Assembly: GCA_964610905.1 (NCBI GenBank)
Contig: CAZSYT010000048.1
Coordinates: 1 to 22,317, forward strand
Source of the DNA: JAJZJT01 sp964610905
GTDB lineage: Bacteria; Actinomycetota; Acidimicrobiia; Acidimicrobiales; RAAP-2
Length of the DNA stretch: 22,317 bases
Reading direction: 5' to 3'
In this document: positions 15,374 through 22,317 of the stretch, in pieces
Position numbering within the stretch: the first letter of the stretch is position 1
How the letters are laid out: every line of letters begins with the position of its first letter
Translations under genes and position numbers: made by a program
Notes under the pieces: model-generated
Seen by the model: the letters and a program-made list of their open reading frames with translations, nothing else
Told to the model about the DNA's origin: nothing
The model's database searches: none

Positions 15374-16540
15374 TCACCCGACCGCGTCGAGGCTGCTCCC
15401 GACGAGCCACATGCTGAAGTACTGGTTGGCCGCGCCGTAGGCCTGAGCGAGGGCCACCTGGGCCCCGTCGACCTGGTGCTCGCCGGCCATGCCCCGGACC
15501 TGCAGGGCGGCCTCGGCGAACCGGAGGAGGCCCGAGGCGCCGATGGGGTTGGAGGACAGGACGCCGCCGGACATGTTCACCGGGAACGCGCCGTCGAGCG
15601 CCGTGGTCCCGTCGGCGACGAGCTTCCAGCCCTCGCCCGGCTCGGCCAGGTGGTGGGCCTCCAGCCACATCGGCTCGTACCACGAGAACGGCACGTAGAG
15701 CTCGGCGCAGTCGACCTGCTGCCGAGGTCGGGTGATCCCCGCCTGCCGGAACACGTCCGTAGCGCAGTCCGACGCGCCCCTCGGCCGCACGGGGTCGCGG
15801 CCGGGGAACTGGCTCGGCTCGGAGCGCATCGCCGACCCGAGCACCCAGGCCGGTGGCCGTCCGGCGCGTTCCGCGTCCTCGCCGCTCGTGCGGTCCGCGA
15901 AGACGACGGCACACGCCCCGTCGGACGACGGGCACGACTCGAGGTAGTGGACGGGGTCCCACATCATCGGGGACGCCAGCACGCTCTCGACGGTGATGTC
16001 CGCCAGGCGGAGGTGCGCGTAGGGGTTCTTCAGGGCGTTCCGGCGGTCCTTGACAGCCACCATGGGACCGACCTCCATCGGCGCACCGCTGCGGTGGATG
16101 TACGCCCGCATGTACGGGGCGAAGGCTCCGCCGGCGCCGAGCGACGCACCCCGCCCCGACCCGAGGGCGAACTGGGCGTTGCCCTCGGACTGCTTCTGGT
16201 AGGCGACGGCCAGGACCCGCCGGTGGCGACCCGCCTCCACCAGGTGGCTGGCGACGATGCCGGTGGTGCCGCCCACCGAGCCCGCGGTGTGGACGCGGAA
16301 CATCGGCTTGCCGTGGGCCCCGAGCGCGTCGGTCAGGTAGAGCTCGGGCTTCATCACGCCCTCGAAGAGGTCGGGGGCCTTGCCCAGCACGACGGCGTCG
16401 ACGTCCGGCCAGTCGAGCCTGGCGTCCTCGAGCGCCCGCGTGGCCGCTTCGCGGACCAGCCCGCCGAGGGACACGTCCCAGCGCCGCGACTTGTGCTGCG
16501 TCTGGCCGATGCCGACGATCGCGCACGGTTGCCTGGCCAT
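15374..16540 (-). CDS. ltp3: Ltp3-like thiolase-fold protein (SCP2-thiolase/aldolase type)
   Basis: The 388-residue protein has the thiolase fold order: CAIVGIGQTQ at the N-terminus, VDAVVLGKAP, a helix after VHTAGSVGGTTG, SSDGACAVVFA and NMSGGVLSSNPIGASG. The usual thiolase nucleophile Cys is replaced by Gly in HTAGSVGG, the catalytic GHP His is Asn in SSNP, and the C-terminal Cys loop is YGAANQYFS. It therefore is not a normal thiolase. In actinobacteria, Ltp3 and Ltp4 take part in removal of C24-branched sterol side chains, and the related Ltp2 is a retro-aldolase with a DUF35 partner. Here its ATG overlaps the stop of the Ltp4-like gene by one base (TGATG), and the DUF35 gene lies just before that. 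The length (388) is close to mycobacterial Ltp3. The exact substrate is inferred. Confidence 0.83.
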   Translation of the reverse strand: MARQPCAIVGIGQTQHKSRRWDVSLGGLVREAATRALEDARLDWPDVDAVVLGKAPDLFEGVMKPELYLTDALGAHGKPMFRVHTAGSVGGTTGIVASHLVEAGRHRRVLAVAYQKQSEGNAQFALGSGRGASLGAGGAFAPYMRAYIHRSGAPMEVGPMVAVKDRRNALKNPYAHLRLADITVESVLASPMMWDPVHYLESCPSSDGACAVVFADRTSGEDAERAGRPPAWVLGSAMRSEPSQFPGRDPVRPRGASDCATDVFRQAGITRPRQQVDCAELYVPFSWYEPMWLEAHHLAEPGEGWKLVADGTTALDGAFPVNMSGGVLSSNPIGASGLLRFAEAALQVRGMAGEHQVDGAQVALAQAYGAANQYFSMWLVGSSLDAVG

Positions 16541-17610
16541 CAGTCACGCTCCACGATGCAGACGAGGTTCTGTTGGAGGCAGGGGCCCGACGTCGCATGC
16601 GCCAGGGCGCGACGGTGCCCGCCGTCGCGGACCTGGGCCGCGGCCTCGGCGATCCGGACCAGGCCGGTCGCCATCACGGGGTTGGCCGCGAGGGGACCCC
16701 CTGACGGGTTCACCACCACGTCGGGCCCGAGCCCCAGTGCCTCGGCCAGCAGCGGCTCCTCGTGGGTGAAGGCGGCCTGGAGCTCGGCGACCCCGACGGG
16801 CGCCTCCCCCGCCCCGGCCGCCTCTGCCGCACGGCGGGCCGACTCCGAGGCGCGGAGGTCGCGCATGCCCGGGTAGTGGAGCTCGGCGCAGTGGGCGAAC
16901 CCGCGGATCCACACCGGCTCGGCGCACAGCTCCCTCGCCCGCTCGGCCCGGGCGATGACCACCGCGCAGGCGCCGTCGGTCACCGGTGGCAGGTCGTGGC
17001 GGCGCAGCGGGTGCCGGACCGGCTCCTCGGCCAGGAGCGCGTCCACGTCGAAGTCCCCCCGGACCTGGGCCCGGGGGTTGGCCTTGGCCGCCGCACGGCA
17101 CCGCACCGCCACCTCGGCCATCTGCCGCTCGGTCACCGTGCCGGCAGCCAGGAGCGCCTGCGCCTGCAGTGCGGCGAAGCTGAGCGCGTCGGCTCCGAGC
17201 GGCGCGAGGTAGTAGGGGTCCATCTCCATCGGGTAGAGGACGGCGGGGTCGGCGGTCGACGACCGCCCGGACCCCATGGCGAGCGCCACGTCGACGTCGC
17301 CGGCGAGGAGCCGCACCCACGCCTCGTAGAGCGCCCACGCGCCGTCCATCTCGACGTGGGAGTCGCGTTTGGGGGGCCACGCCCCGATGGCGTCGATGTT
17401 CTGGACGAAGGAGAACGCCTGTCCGGCCACGTAGTCGCAGCTGCCTGCGCACGTGAACTCCACGTCCCGCCGGGTGATCCCCGCGTCGGCGCAGGCTCCC
17501 GAGACGACCTCGAGCAGCATCTGCGCCTCCGTCTTGTCGGTGCGGCGGACCATCGGAGAGATGCTCCACCCGACGATCGCGACGTCGTCCGGACCGTGTC
17601 GCTCGGGCAT
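16540..17610 (-). CDS. ltp4: Ltp4-like thiolase-fold protein
   Basis: This is a second, diverged thiolase-fold protein of 356 residues, close to the length of mycobacterial Ltp4. It starts DVAIVGWSISPMVRRTDKTE and keeps FTCAGSCDY, VTDGACAVVIARAER and NPSGGPLAANPVMATGLVR. The nucleophile position (SHVEMDGAWALYEAW) has no Cys, and the GHP His is Asn in AANP. The C-terminal loop is SGPCLQQN, which retains one Cys. It is likely the partner of the Ltp3-like protein and the DUF35 protein in a heteromeric complex. The ATG at 17610 overlaps the DUF35 stop by one base (TGATG), and its own TGA overlaps the next ATG in the same way, so the three proteins are probably made in equal amounts. Assignment to ltp4 rests on order, length and motifs. 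Confidence 0.82.
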   Translation of the reverse strand: MPERHGPDDVAIVGWSISPMVRRTDKTEAQMLLEVVSGACADAGITRRDVEFTCAGSCDYVAGQAFSFVQNIDAIGAWPPKRDSHVEMDGAWALYEAWVRLLAGDVDVALAMGSGRSSTADPAVLYPMEMDPYYLAPLGADALSFAALQAQALLAAGTVTERQMAEVAVRCRAAAKANPRAQVRGDFDVDALLAEEPVRHPLRRHDLPPVTDGACAVVIARAERARELCAEPVWIRGFAHCAELHYPGMRDLRASESARRAAEAAGAGEAPVGVAELQAAFTHEEPLLAEALGLGPDVVVNPSGGPLAANPVMATGLVRIAEAAAQVRDGGHRRALAHATSGPCLQQNLVCIVERD

Positions 17611-18587
17611 CAGCAGATCCTCTCGACGAGCGTGGGGTCGTCGACGTCGGGCTCGCCGCTCGGCATCCAGCCGACGAGGCCGGCCGGGCCCGACGGGGTG
17701 CCCGCCCGCTCGGCGTCCGAGGCCCAGACGGCGGAGACACGGAGACCGATCCTGACGGCGTCGTTCGGGACGTCGACGAGGGCCTGGTACCCGAGCACCA
17801 CGTCCGTGCCGTCGAGCAGGACGTGGGCCCGGGCGAACGGCTCCGTCTCCGTCTGGCCCGGGTACTGCACAGGGGTGATGATCGTGTAGTTGGTGACGGT
17901 CCCCTGCCGGGGGAGGTCCACCTCGTCGGCGGCCGTCAGCTCGAGGGCGTCGACCGGGCAGTAGCCCTTCCCCCCCGCGTAGGTGCGACCGCACTCGGGG
18001 CACCGGAGCCCGAGGAACCGTCCCTGCCTCGACGCGGCCTCGGAGCGGACCACCGCGTCGGGGACCGGGGTGACGTAGGTGATCGACCCGAGGTAGTCCA
18101 TCATCGTCACCGGCTCCTCGGGCTGTCCGCCCCCCTCCGCGTCCCCACCTTCAGGCTGCTCGCCGGGGACGAACGCCTCGATGTCGGTGACGTGGCCCCG
18201 ACGTCGCTCGCGCCAGCGCGGCGCGACCCGCATGCCGATCGCCATGCGCTCGGGGCTGCCGGCGTCCACCACGTGGACGAGCGCGGAGTCGGCCCCGTCG
18301 AGGCGGATGGTGGCGAAGGCAAACGGCTTCCCGAGCGGGTGCTGGGCCGTGGGCCGCGGCACCCAGCACCAGCTCTCCACGGTGCCCGCCGGACCCACCT
18401 CGACCAGCTCGTGGGCCAGGTCGGCGCCGGTTCGCGGGTCCCACTCCAACGGGGGGCACAGGACGCCGCTGCTGGTGCGGATTCCGAGGATCCGACGCTC
18501 CCTGAGGCCGGTCATGAACGCGCCGAGGACGGGTCCGAGGGACCGCTTGTAGGGGAACGTGATGGCGCTCTCGACGGTTGCCGTCAT
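17610..18587 (-). CDS. Double OB-fold DUF35 protein (Rv3521-like, partner of Ltp proteins)
   Basis: The 325-residue protein holds two DUF35 (acyl-CoA-associated OB-fold) units. The first (about 25-145) has RILGIRTSSGVLCPPLEWDP and a degenerate zinc ribbon with a single Cys. The second (about 185-305) has LGLRCPECGRTYAGGKGYCP, a CxxC ribbon whose fourth ligand position is Asp (CPVD). An acidic, Gly-rich linker joins them. DUF35 proteins such as the ChsH2 C-terminal domain bind Ltp-type aldolases and complete their active sites. A similar two-unit protein precedes ltp4 and ltp3 in mycobacteria, as here. The ATG at 18587 is backed by AGGAGGT 4 bases upstream. The stop overlaps the Ltp4-like start by one base. 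The function is inferred from family and context. Confidence 0.85.
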   Translation of the reverse strand: MTATVESAITFPYKRSLGPVLGAFMTGLRERRILGIRTSSGVLCPPLEWDPRTGADLAHELVEVGPAGTVESWCWVPRPTAQHPLGKPFAFATIRLDGADSALVHVVDAGSPERMAIGMRVAPRWRERRRGHVTDIEAFVPGEQPEGGDAEGGGQPEEPVTMMDYLGSITYVTPVPDAVVRSEAASRQGRFLGLRCPECGRTYAGGKGYCPVDALELTAADEVDLPRQGTVTNYTIITPVQYPGQTETEPFARAHVLLDGTDVVLGYQALVDVPNDAVRIGLRVSAVWASDAERAGTPSGPAGLVGWMPSGEPDVDDPTLVERIC

Positions 18588-18621
18588 CGGGACCTCCTCG
18601 TGGCGGGGGGCTCCGGCCTGG

Positions 18622-20184
18622 TCATCCGACCCTCCGCTGACGGCCTGCCCAGTACCGCTCGCGTAGGGCCACCTTGTCGATCTTGCCAACCGGGGTGAAC
18701 GGGATGGCGTCGACCACGTCCACCGACTTCGGGGCGTAGACGGGGCCCTTGGCGTCGCGGACCGTCGCGATGAGCTCGGCCTCGTCGACCTCGGCGCCCG
18801 CTCTGGCGACGACGACGGCCTTGACCGCCTCGCCCCACTTGTCGTCAGGGACACCGATGACGGCGACGGCGGCGACGGACGGGTGGGCCGAGAGGACGTC
18901 CTCGACCTCGCGAGGGAAGACGTTGAAGCCGCCGGAGACGATCATGTCCTTCTTGCGGTCGATGATCGTCCAGTAGCCGTCCGCGTCCTCCTGGGCGATG
19001 TCCCCGGTGTGCAGCCAGCCTCCGGCGAAGAGCGCCTCGGTCTGCTCGGGCAGCTTCCAGTACCCGTCCGACACGAGCGGGCCCTGCACGCAGATCTCCC
19101 CCGGGGACCCCTTGGGGACCGGCTGCAGGTCGTCGTCGAGGAGCGCCGCCCGCACCCAGGGCACCGGGCGGCCACACGAGGCGAGGCGCGCCGGGTCGTC
19201 CGGGTCGTGCTCGTCCTTGCGCAGCACGGTGACCGTCATCGGCACCTCGCTCTGCCCGTAGAACTGGAAGAAGACGCGGCCGAACCGCTCGATGGCCTCC
19301 CGGAGCCGGGCGGGCGAGGCCGCCGACGCCCCGTAGAAGACCGTCTCGAGGCTCGAGACGTCCCGGTGCCCGAGGTCCGGGTGGTCGAGGATGCCGTAGA
19401 GCATCGCCGGGACGAGCATCGTCGCGGTGATGCGGTGCTGCTCCACGGCTTCGAGCCACGAGCCGGGGGTGAACGACGGCAGGACCACGAACGAGCCCCG
19501 CTTGAGCAGGACGGGCAGCCAGAAGGCGCCGGCCGCGTGGCTCAACGGGGTGCACAGCAGGAACCGCAGCTCGTCGGGCCACTCCCACTCGGCTAGCTGG
19601 ACCTGCGTCATGGCGGTGCTCGACCGGTGGGTGCCGACCACCCCTTTGGGCTTGCCCGTCGTCCCCCCGGTGAACGACATCGCCGCCGGGTCGTCGGGTC
19701 CGACGGCCGGCGCCACCAGCGGTCCGGGGGAGAACGACGCCGCCAGGTCGACGAGGTCGGCGCCCATCGCGCTCGGGCCGAAGGACAAGAGGCGCAGGTG
19801 CGGGAGCCGCTCGCGGAGCTCCTTCGCCCGGTCCTCGAAGGCTGACGGGTCGAACACGAGCGTGCCGATCTCGGCGTGCTCGATGACGTACGCGTGGTCG
19901 TCGAGCGAGCCGAGGGGGTGGAGCGGCGTGGGTCGGCAGCCGCTCAGGGAGTTGGCCCCCATGGCGTAGAGCACCTCGGCGCGGTTGGCCGACAGGACGG
20001 CCACGGCGCTGCCCCGGCCGAGGCCGCTGGCTGCGTACGCCTGGGTGAAGCGGCTGATCGCCTCGCGCAGCCCGTCGTAGGTCACCACACCGTCGTCGAG
20101 GTGGACGGCGGGCTCGCCGCCACCCCGGTTGAGGGCGAAGGCGAGCAGGTCGGGCCCGAGCATGGGACGGTGCAGGTCGTGCAT
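18622..20184 (-). CDS. fadD8: Acyl-CoA synthetase (FadD8-like AMP-forming ligase)
   Basis: This is an ANL-superfamily ligase that activates a carboxylic acid with ATP and CoA. Key motifs are the P-loop FTGGTTGKPKG, the adenine-binding FYGQSE, the hinge region GGWLHTGD, DRKKDMIVSGGFNVFP, and the C-terminal catalytic Lys in PVGKIDKVALRER. The segments LHPLGSLDDHAYV and QLAEWEWP strongly recall mycobacterial FadD8, not the FadD19 that activates C24-branched sterol acids in the comparable mycobacterial region. FadD8 is my best name, from memory of the family. The ATG at 20184 is chosen because GAGGAG (20196-20191) lies 6 bases upstream; a GTG at 20205 is in frame but has no such site. It lies 24 bases after the enoyl-CoA hydratase gene and would supply CoA esters to the operon. 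Confidence 0.87.
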   Translation of the reverse strand: MHDLHRPMLGPDLLAFALNRGGGEPAVHLDDGVVTYDGLREAISRFTQAYAASGLGRGSAVAVLSANRAEVLYAMGANSLSGCRPTPLHPLGSLDDHAYVIEHAEIGTLVFDPSAFEDRAKELRERLPHLRLLSFGPSAMGADLVDLAASFSPGPLVAPAVGPDDPAAMSFTGGTTGKPKGVVGTHRSSTAMTQVQLAEWEWPDELRFLLCTPLSHAAGAFWLPVLLKRGSFVVLPSFTPGSWLEAVEQHRITATMLVPAMLYGILDHPDLGHRDVSSLETVFYGASAASPARLREAIERFGRVFFQFYGQSEVPMTVTVLRKDEHDPDDPARLASCGRPVPWVRAALLDDDLQPVPKGSPGEICVQGPLVSDGYWKLPEQTEALFAGGWLHTGDIAQEDADGYWTIIDRKKDMIVSGGFNVFPREVEDVLSAHPSVAAVAVIGVPDDKWGEAVKAVVVARAGAEVDEAELIATVRDAKGPVYAPKSVDVVDAIPFTPVGKIDKVALRERYWAGRQRRVG

Positions 20185-20190
20185 GGACGG

Positions 20191-20196
20191 CTCCTC
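20191..20196 (-). promoter_or_regulatory. Ribosome binding site that sets the acyl-CoA synthetase start
   Basis: GAGGAG on the minus strand, 6 bases before the ATG at 20184, supports that start over the GTG at 20205. Confidence 0.6.
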
Positions 20197-20208
20197 GTCG
20201 GTCACTGC

Positions 20209-21024
20209 TCAGTGGCTCCGGTGGACCTCGACGTCGACCGGGTGCACGGCGTCGACCGCCGCGAAGTCCGGTGGCCGCCGCTCGGCCAGGGCGGCGAAGG
20301 CCTCGAGGTTCGCAGGCTGTCCCAGCAGGCGCGCGAAGGCACGGTCCTCGCGGGCACGAGCGGCGGCGACGAGGTCGCGGTGGGCAGCAACGATCGTGCG
20401 CTTGGTCTCGACGAGGGAGGCGATCGGCTTGGCAGCGAGCGTCCGGGCCGCCTCCATCGTGGCAGGGAGGAGCACCCCCGCTTCGACGACCCGCCATGCC
20501 AGGCCCATCCGCTGGCACTCGTCGGCGGAGAACCACTCGGAGCTGAGCAGGAGCCAGCTGGCACGCTGCCGGCCCACGAGGAGCGGGAACAGGTACGAGC
20601 TCGCCGCCTCGGGTGCCACGGCGAGGTCCGTGAAGGGGCAGCGGACTCGGGCGTCGCTCGCCATGACGACCAGCTCGGCGAACCCGATCAACGTCACGCC
20701 GATCCCGAGCGCCAGACCGTTCACCGCGCACAGGAGGGGCTTCGGGAAGTCCGCCAGCACGTCGACCAGTCCCCGGAAGCCGTGCCGGCCGACCGGGAAG
20801 CCGTCGGGGTCGGCCGTCCGGGCTGCCATCTCGACGACGTCGGTGCCTGCCGAAAAGGCACGCCCTGCGCCCGTCAGCACCACCACGGCGACGCCGGGAT
20901 CGCTCGCCGCCGCGAGCAGCGCGTCGGCCGTCGCGTCGTAGAGCGCTTCGTCGAAGGCGTTCAACGCCTCGGGGCGGTCGAGCGTGACCACTCGCACCCG
21001 CCCGTCGTCCTCCACCCTCAGCAC
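20209..21024 (-). CDS. Enoyl-CoA hydratase/isomerase (crotonase family)
   Basis: This is a crotonase-fold enzyme of about 271 residues, the usual size. The start of the fold is RVRVVTLDRPEALNAFDEALY. The first oxyanion-hole strand is GAGRAFSAGTDVVEMA, and the second is VNGLALGIGVTLIGFAELVVMA. A conserved Glu is kept in APEAASSYLFPLLVG, while the position of the second hydratase Glu is not Glu in this segment, which fits the delta3-delta2-enoyl-CoA isomerase-like branch better than a classic hydratase. The GTG at 21024 follows GGGGGGAG and lies 17 bases after the upstream gene's stop; an earlier start would overlap that gene. It probably acts in beta-oxidation of the side-chain CoA esters made by the neighbouring ligase. 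The exact substrate is unknown. Confidence 0.83.
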   Translation of the reverse strand: MLRVEDDGRVRVVTLDRPEALNAFDEALYDATADALLAAASDPGVAVVVLTGAGRAFSAGTDVVEMAARTADPDGFPVGRHGFRGLVDVLADFPKPLLCAVNGLALGIGVTLIGFAELVVMASDARVRCPFTDLAVAPEAASSYLFPLLVGRQRASWLLLSSEWFSADECQRMGLAWRVVEAGVLLPATMEAARTLAAKPIASLVETKRTIVAAHRDLVAAARAREDRAFARLLGQPANLEAFAALAERRPPDFAAVDAVHPVDVEVHRSH

Positions 21025-21041
21025 GGCTCCCCCCGTCCCCG

Positions 21042-21563
21042 TCAGCGTCCGGTCCAGCGGGGCGCCCGCTTCTCGATGAACGCCCGCGGCCCCTCCTCGA
21101 AGTCCTCGCTGGCCACGGCAGCCGCCTGCGCCCGTCGGGTCAGCTCCCACAGTTCCCCGTCGTGGCGGTCCTGCGAGGCCAGCACCAGGCGGAGCGAGGG
21201 GGGCACCGCGCCGGGCGCGTTGGCGGCGATCCGGTTGGCGAGGGCGACGGCGGCGTCACGCGCCCGGCCTGGCTCGACGAGCTCGTTGGCGGGACCGAGG
21301 GCCGCCGCCCGCTCGGCGCCGATCGGGTCGCCGGTGAGGGCCAGCTCCGTGGCGAGGTTCCTCGGCAGCGCCCGGGGCAACCGGAAGAGGCCGCCGGCAC
21401 CGGCGACCAGCGCCCGCTTGACCTCGGGGATGCCGAAGGTCACCGACGCGGAGGCGACGACGAGGTCGCACGCCACCTCCCCGTCGACCGCATTGCGCGC
21501 CTCGGGTCGGTTGAGGGTGACGACAGCCACCCGGTCCACCACGTCGAGGTCGACGACCCCCAT
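21042..21563 (-). CDS. Enoyl-CoA hydratase with a large in-frame internal deletion (probably inactive)
   Basis: The open frame codes for only 173 residues, against about 260 for a normal crotonase. Both ends are sound: DRVAVVTLNRPEARNAVDGEVA at the N-terminus, then FGIPEVKRALVAGAGGLFRLPRAL and the C-terminal motif EEGPRAFIEKRAPRW. At residue 31 (near base 21470) the chain jumps from the first helix straight to CDLVVASAS, skipping about 80 residues. These include both oxyanion-hole segments and the CoA pocket. It keeps frame, so a protein could still be made, but it should not catalyse hydration. The ATG follows the TetR stop by one base (TGACATG), with GGGGGAG just upstream. This may be a recent deletion in a real gene or an assembly collapse. 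Confidence 0.75.
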   Translation of the reverse strand: MGVVDLDVVDRVAVVTLNRPEARNAVDGEVACDLVVASASVTFGIPEVKRALVAGAGGLFRLPRALPRNLATELALTGDPIGAERAAALGPANELVEPGRARDAAVALANRIAANAPGAVPPSLRLVLASQDRHDGELWELTRRAQAAAVASEDFEEGPRAFIEKRAPRWTGR

Positions 21564-21564
21564 G

Positions 21565-22185
21565 TCAGCTCCCCCTCCCCCCGGACCCTACCGGCGCTCC
21601 CTCGCCCTCGGGCGGCCCTGCCTCGCACTGCAGCAGGAGCACCACGAGGTCCACGGCACGCCGGTACATGGCGGCGGCGTCGACCGCCCCGGTGAACATG
21701 CCGCTCCGGATCAGGTCGATCGTCCCGTGCAGCGTGGCGAGGCAGGTCAGGGACAGGTCGACGGTGGGGTCGGCGACGCCGAACGACTCGATCACCGCGG
21801 TGAGCGCCGAGCCGGCGGGCTCCCCGGCCGCAGCCAGCCGCTCGCGGTCGATCGCCTCGCTCATGGCGAGGTCGTAGAGGCCGGGGTGGTCGATGGCGAA
21901 GCGGTAGTGGACGGCGGCGAACGCCCGGATGGCCTGCTCGCGGGTCCTGCCCACCGCGGCGCGCTGCAAGCCCGAGGCGAGCTCGGCCAACGCCCGTACC
22001 TGCACGTCGGCCAGGACCGCGTCGATGCCCTCGACGTGGTTGTAGAGGGACGGGCCCTGCACCCCGAGCTTCTTGGCGAGCGCGGTCATCGTCAGCTGCT
22101 GGAAGCCGTCTCGGTCCACCAGCGCGGCGGCGACGTCCACGATGGCGGCCCTGGTGAGCCCGCTCCTCGCCTTCACGGGCCGCAC
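21565..22185 (-). CDS. TetR-family transcriptional repressor, likely regulator of the operon
   Basis: This 206-residue regulator has an N-terminal TetR helix-turn-helix (about 10-57): TRAAIVDVAAALVDRDG, then TMTALAKKLGVQGPSLYNHV. The C-terminal ligand domain is of the type with AIDHPGLYDLAMSE (WHG-like, TetR_C_33). It is the first gene of the minus-strand operon, and only one base separates its stop from the next ATG, so it probably represses its own operon and responds to a pathway intermediate, perhaps a CoA ester. Two GTG starts are possible: 22185, and 22176 three codons later. The TAGTGT box with 7-base spacing fits a leaderless mRNA beginning at 22176. The palindrome at 22206-22222 covers the expected -35 position. 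Confidence 0.88.
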   Translation of the reverse strand: MRPVKARSGLTRAAIVDVAAALVDRDGFQQLTMTALAKKLGVQGPSLYNHVEGIDAVLADVQVRALAELASGLQRAAVGRTREQAIRAFAAVHYRFAIDHPGLYDLAMSEAIDRERLAAAGEPAGSALTAVIESFGVADPTVDLSLTCLATLHGTIDLIRSGMFTGAVDAAAMYRRAVDLVVLLLQCEAGPPEGEGAPVGSGGRGS

Positions 22186-22189
22186 ACTA
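22184..22189 (-). promoter_or_regulatory. Probable leaderless -10 box of the TetR operon
   Basis: TAGTGT ends 7 bases before the GTG at 22176. A -35 element would fall at about 22207-22212, inside the palindrome. Confidence 0.45.
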
Positions 22190-22205
22190 CACCATCTAGG
22201 AAAAC

Positions 22206-22222
22206 GACTAGACCCTCTAGTC
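22206..22222. promoter_or_regulatory. Perfect 17-bp palindrome, candidate TetR operator
   Basis: GACTAGA, CCC, TCTAGTC forms a perfect inverted repeat with 7-bp arms, about 20 bases upstream of the TetR start. A further CTAG at 22196-22199 precedes it. TetR proteins usually bind such sites. The rest of the right edge (22223-22317) holds only a GC-rich inverted repeat near 22237-22254 and no gene I can support. Confidence 0.65.
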
Positions 22223-22317
22223 CACTGTCCGCTCCGCCGGGTGGGCCCGCCCGGCCCGGTCGCTCGGCTAGGAGCGTGGGTCCGTATCCGCCAGTGACCT
22301 GGCCGTGTTCGTCACGG

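Noticed and set aside
15314..16876. Plus-strand frame of 520 residues opposite the Ltp3-like gene.
   Set aside because: It has biased Arg/Gly/His composition and no domain, and it is opposite a conserved gene on the other strand.
18622..20184. Naming the ligase FadD19 from its operon position.
   Set aside because: Sequence segments such as LHPLGSLDDHAYV and QLAEWEWP fit FadD8 better; position alone is not enough.
22206..22222. Calling the palindrome a KstR site and the regulator KstR.
   Set aside because: The central bases and spacing differ from the KstR motif I remember, and the regulator's sequence is not clearly KstR. Left as a generic TetR operator.
1..22317. CRISPR arrays, tRNA or rRNA genes, insertion sequences.
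   Set aside because: No spaced direct repeats, no transposase-like protein and no RNA gene signature were seen on either strand.

Overview
The window is very GC-rich DNA packed with genes, with no intergenic gap above about 170 bases. GTG starts are common, several genes look leaderless, and the gene set (F420-type luciferase-like oxidoreductase, ECF sigma factor, P450s, sterol side-chain genes) points to an actinomycete-type bacterium. Acidimicrobiia or a mycobacterial relative is my inference; no rRNA or marker gene is present to prove it.

Left block, plus strand (1-5000): an OmpR-type response regulator cut by the window edge, its sensor kinase, a VIT1/CCC1-type metal transporter, and one long protein that joins electron-transfer flavoprotein beta and alpha. 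These four are joined stop-to-start or overlapping, so they look like one operon. At 5098-7200 follows a membrane protein with two GGDEF domains, in which a membrane-plus-GGDEF module has been duplicated.

Middle block, minus strand (7200-11702): a PaaI-type hotdog thioesterase, a secreted lipoprotein with a Thr/Pro linker, an ECF sigma factor overlapped by a single-pass membrane protein that is probably its anti-sigma partner, and a cytochrome P450. Divergent from the P450 are a luciferase-like F420-type oxidoreductase gene broken by a single-base frameshift, and a phytanoyl-CoA dioxygenase-family gene with an unusual N-terminal domain.

Right block, minus strand (14112-22185): read in transcription order, this is a TetR regulator, an internally deleted enoyl-CoA hydratase gene, an intact enoyl-CoA hydratase/isomerase, an acyl-CoA synthetase, a double-OB-fold DUF35 protein, an Ltp4-like and an Ltp3-like thiolase-fold protein, and a CYP142-like P450. 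Gene content and adjacency recall the mycobacterial sterol side-chain region with cyp142, DUF35, ltp4 and ltp3. The likely job is oxidation, CoA activation and shortening of a sterol side chain or a similar branched isoprenoid acid. A perfect 17-bp palindrome over the probable -35 region of the TetR gene is the best candidate operator.

The most notable points are the fused ETF, the asymmetric tandem GGDEF protein, the sterol-type operon whose two thiolase-like proteins lack thiolase catalytic residues, two damaged genes (frameshift in the oxidoreductase, in-frame deletion in an echA), and a shared leaderless promoter layout at four starts. I found no mobile element, CRISPR array, tRNA or rRNA.
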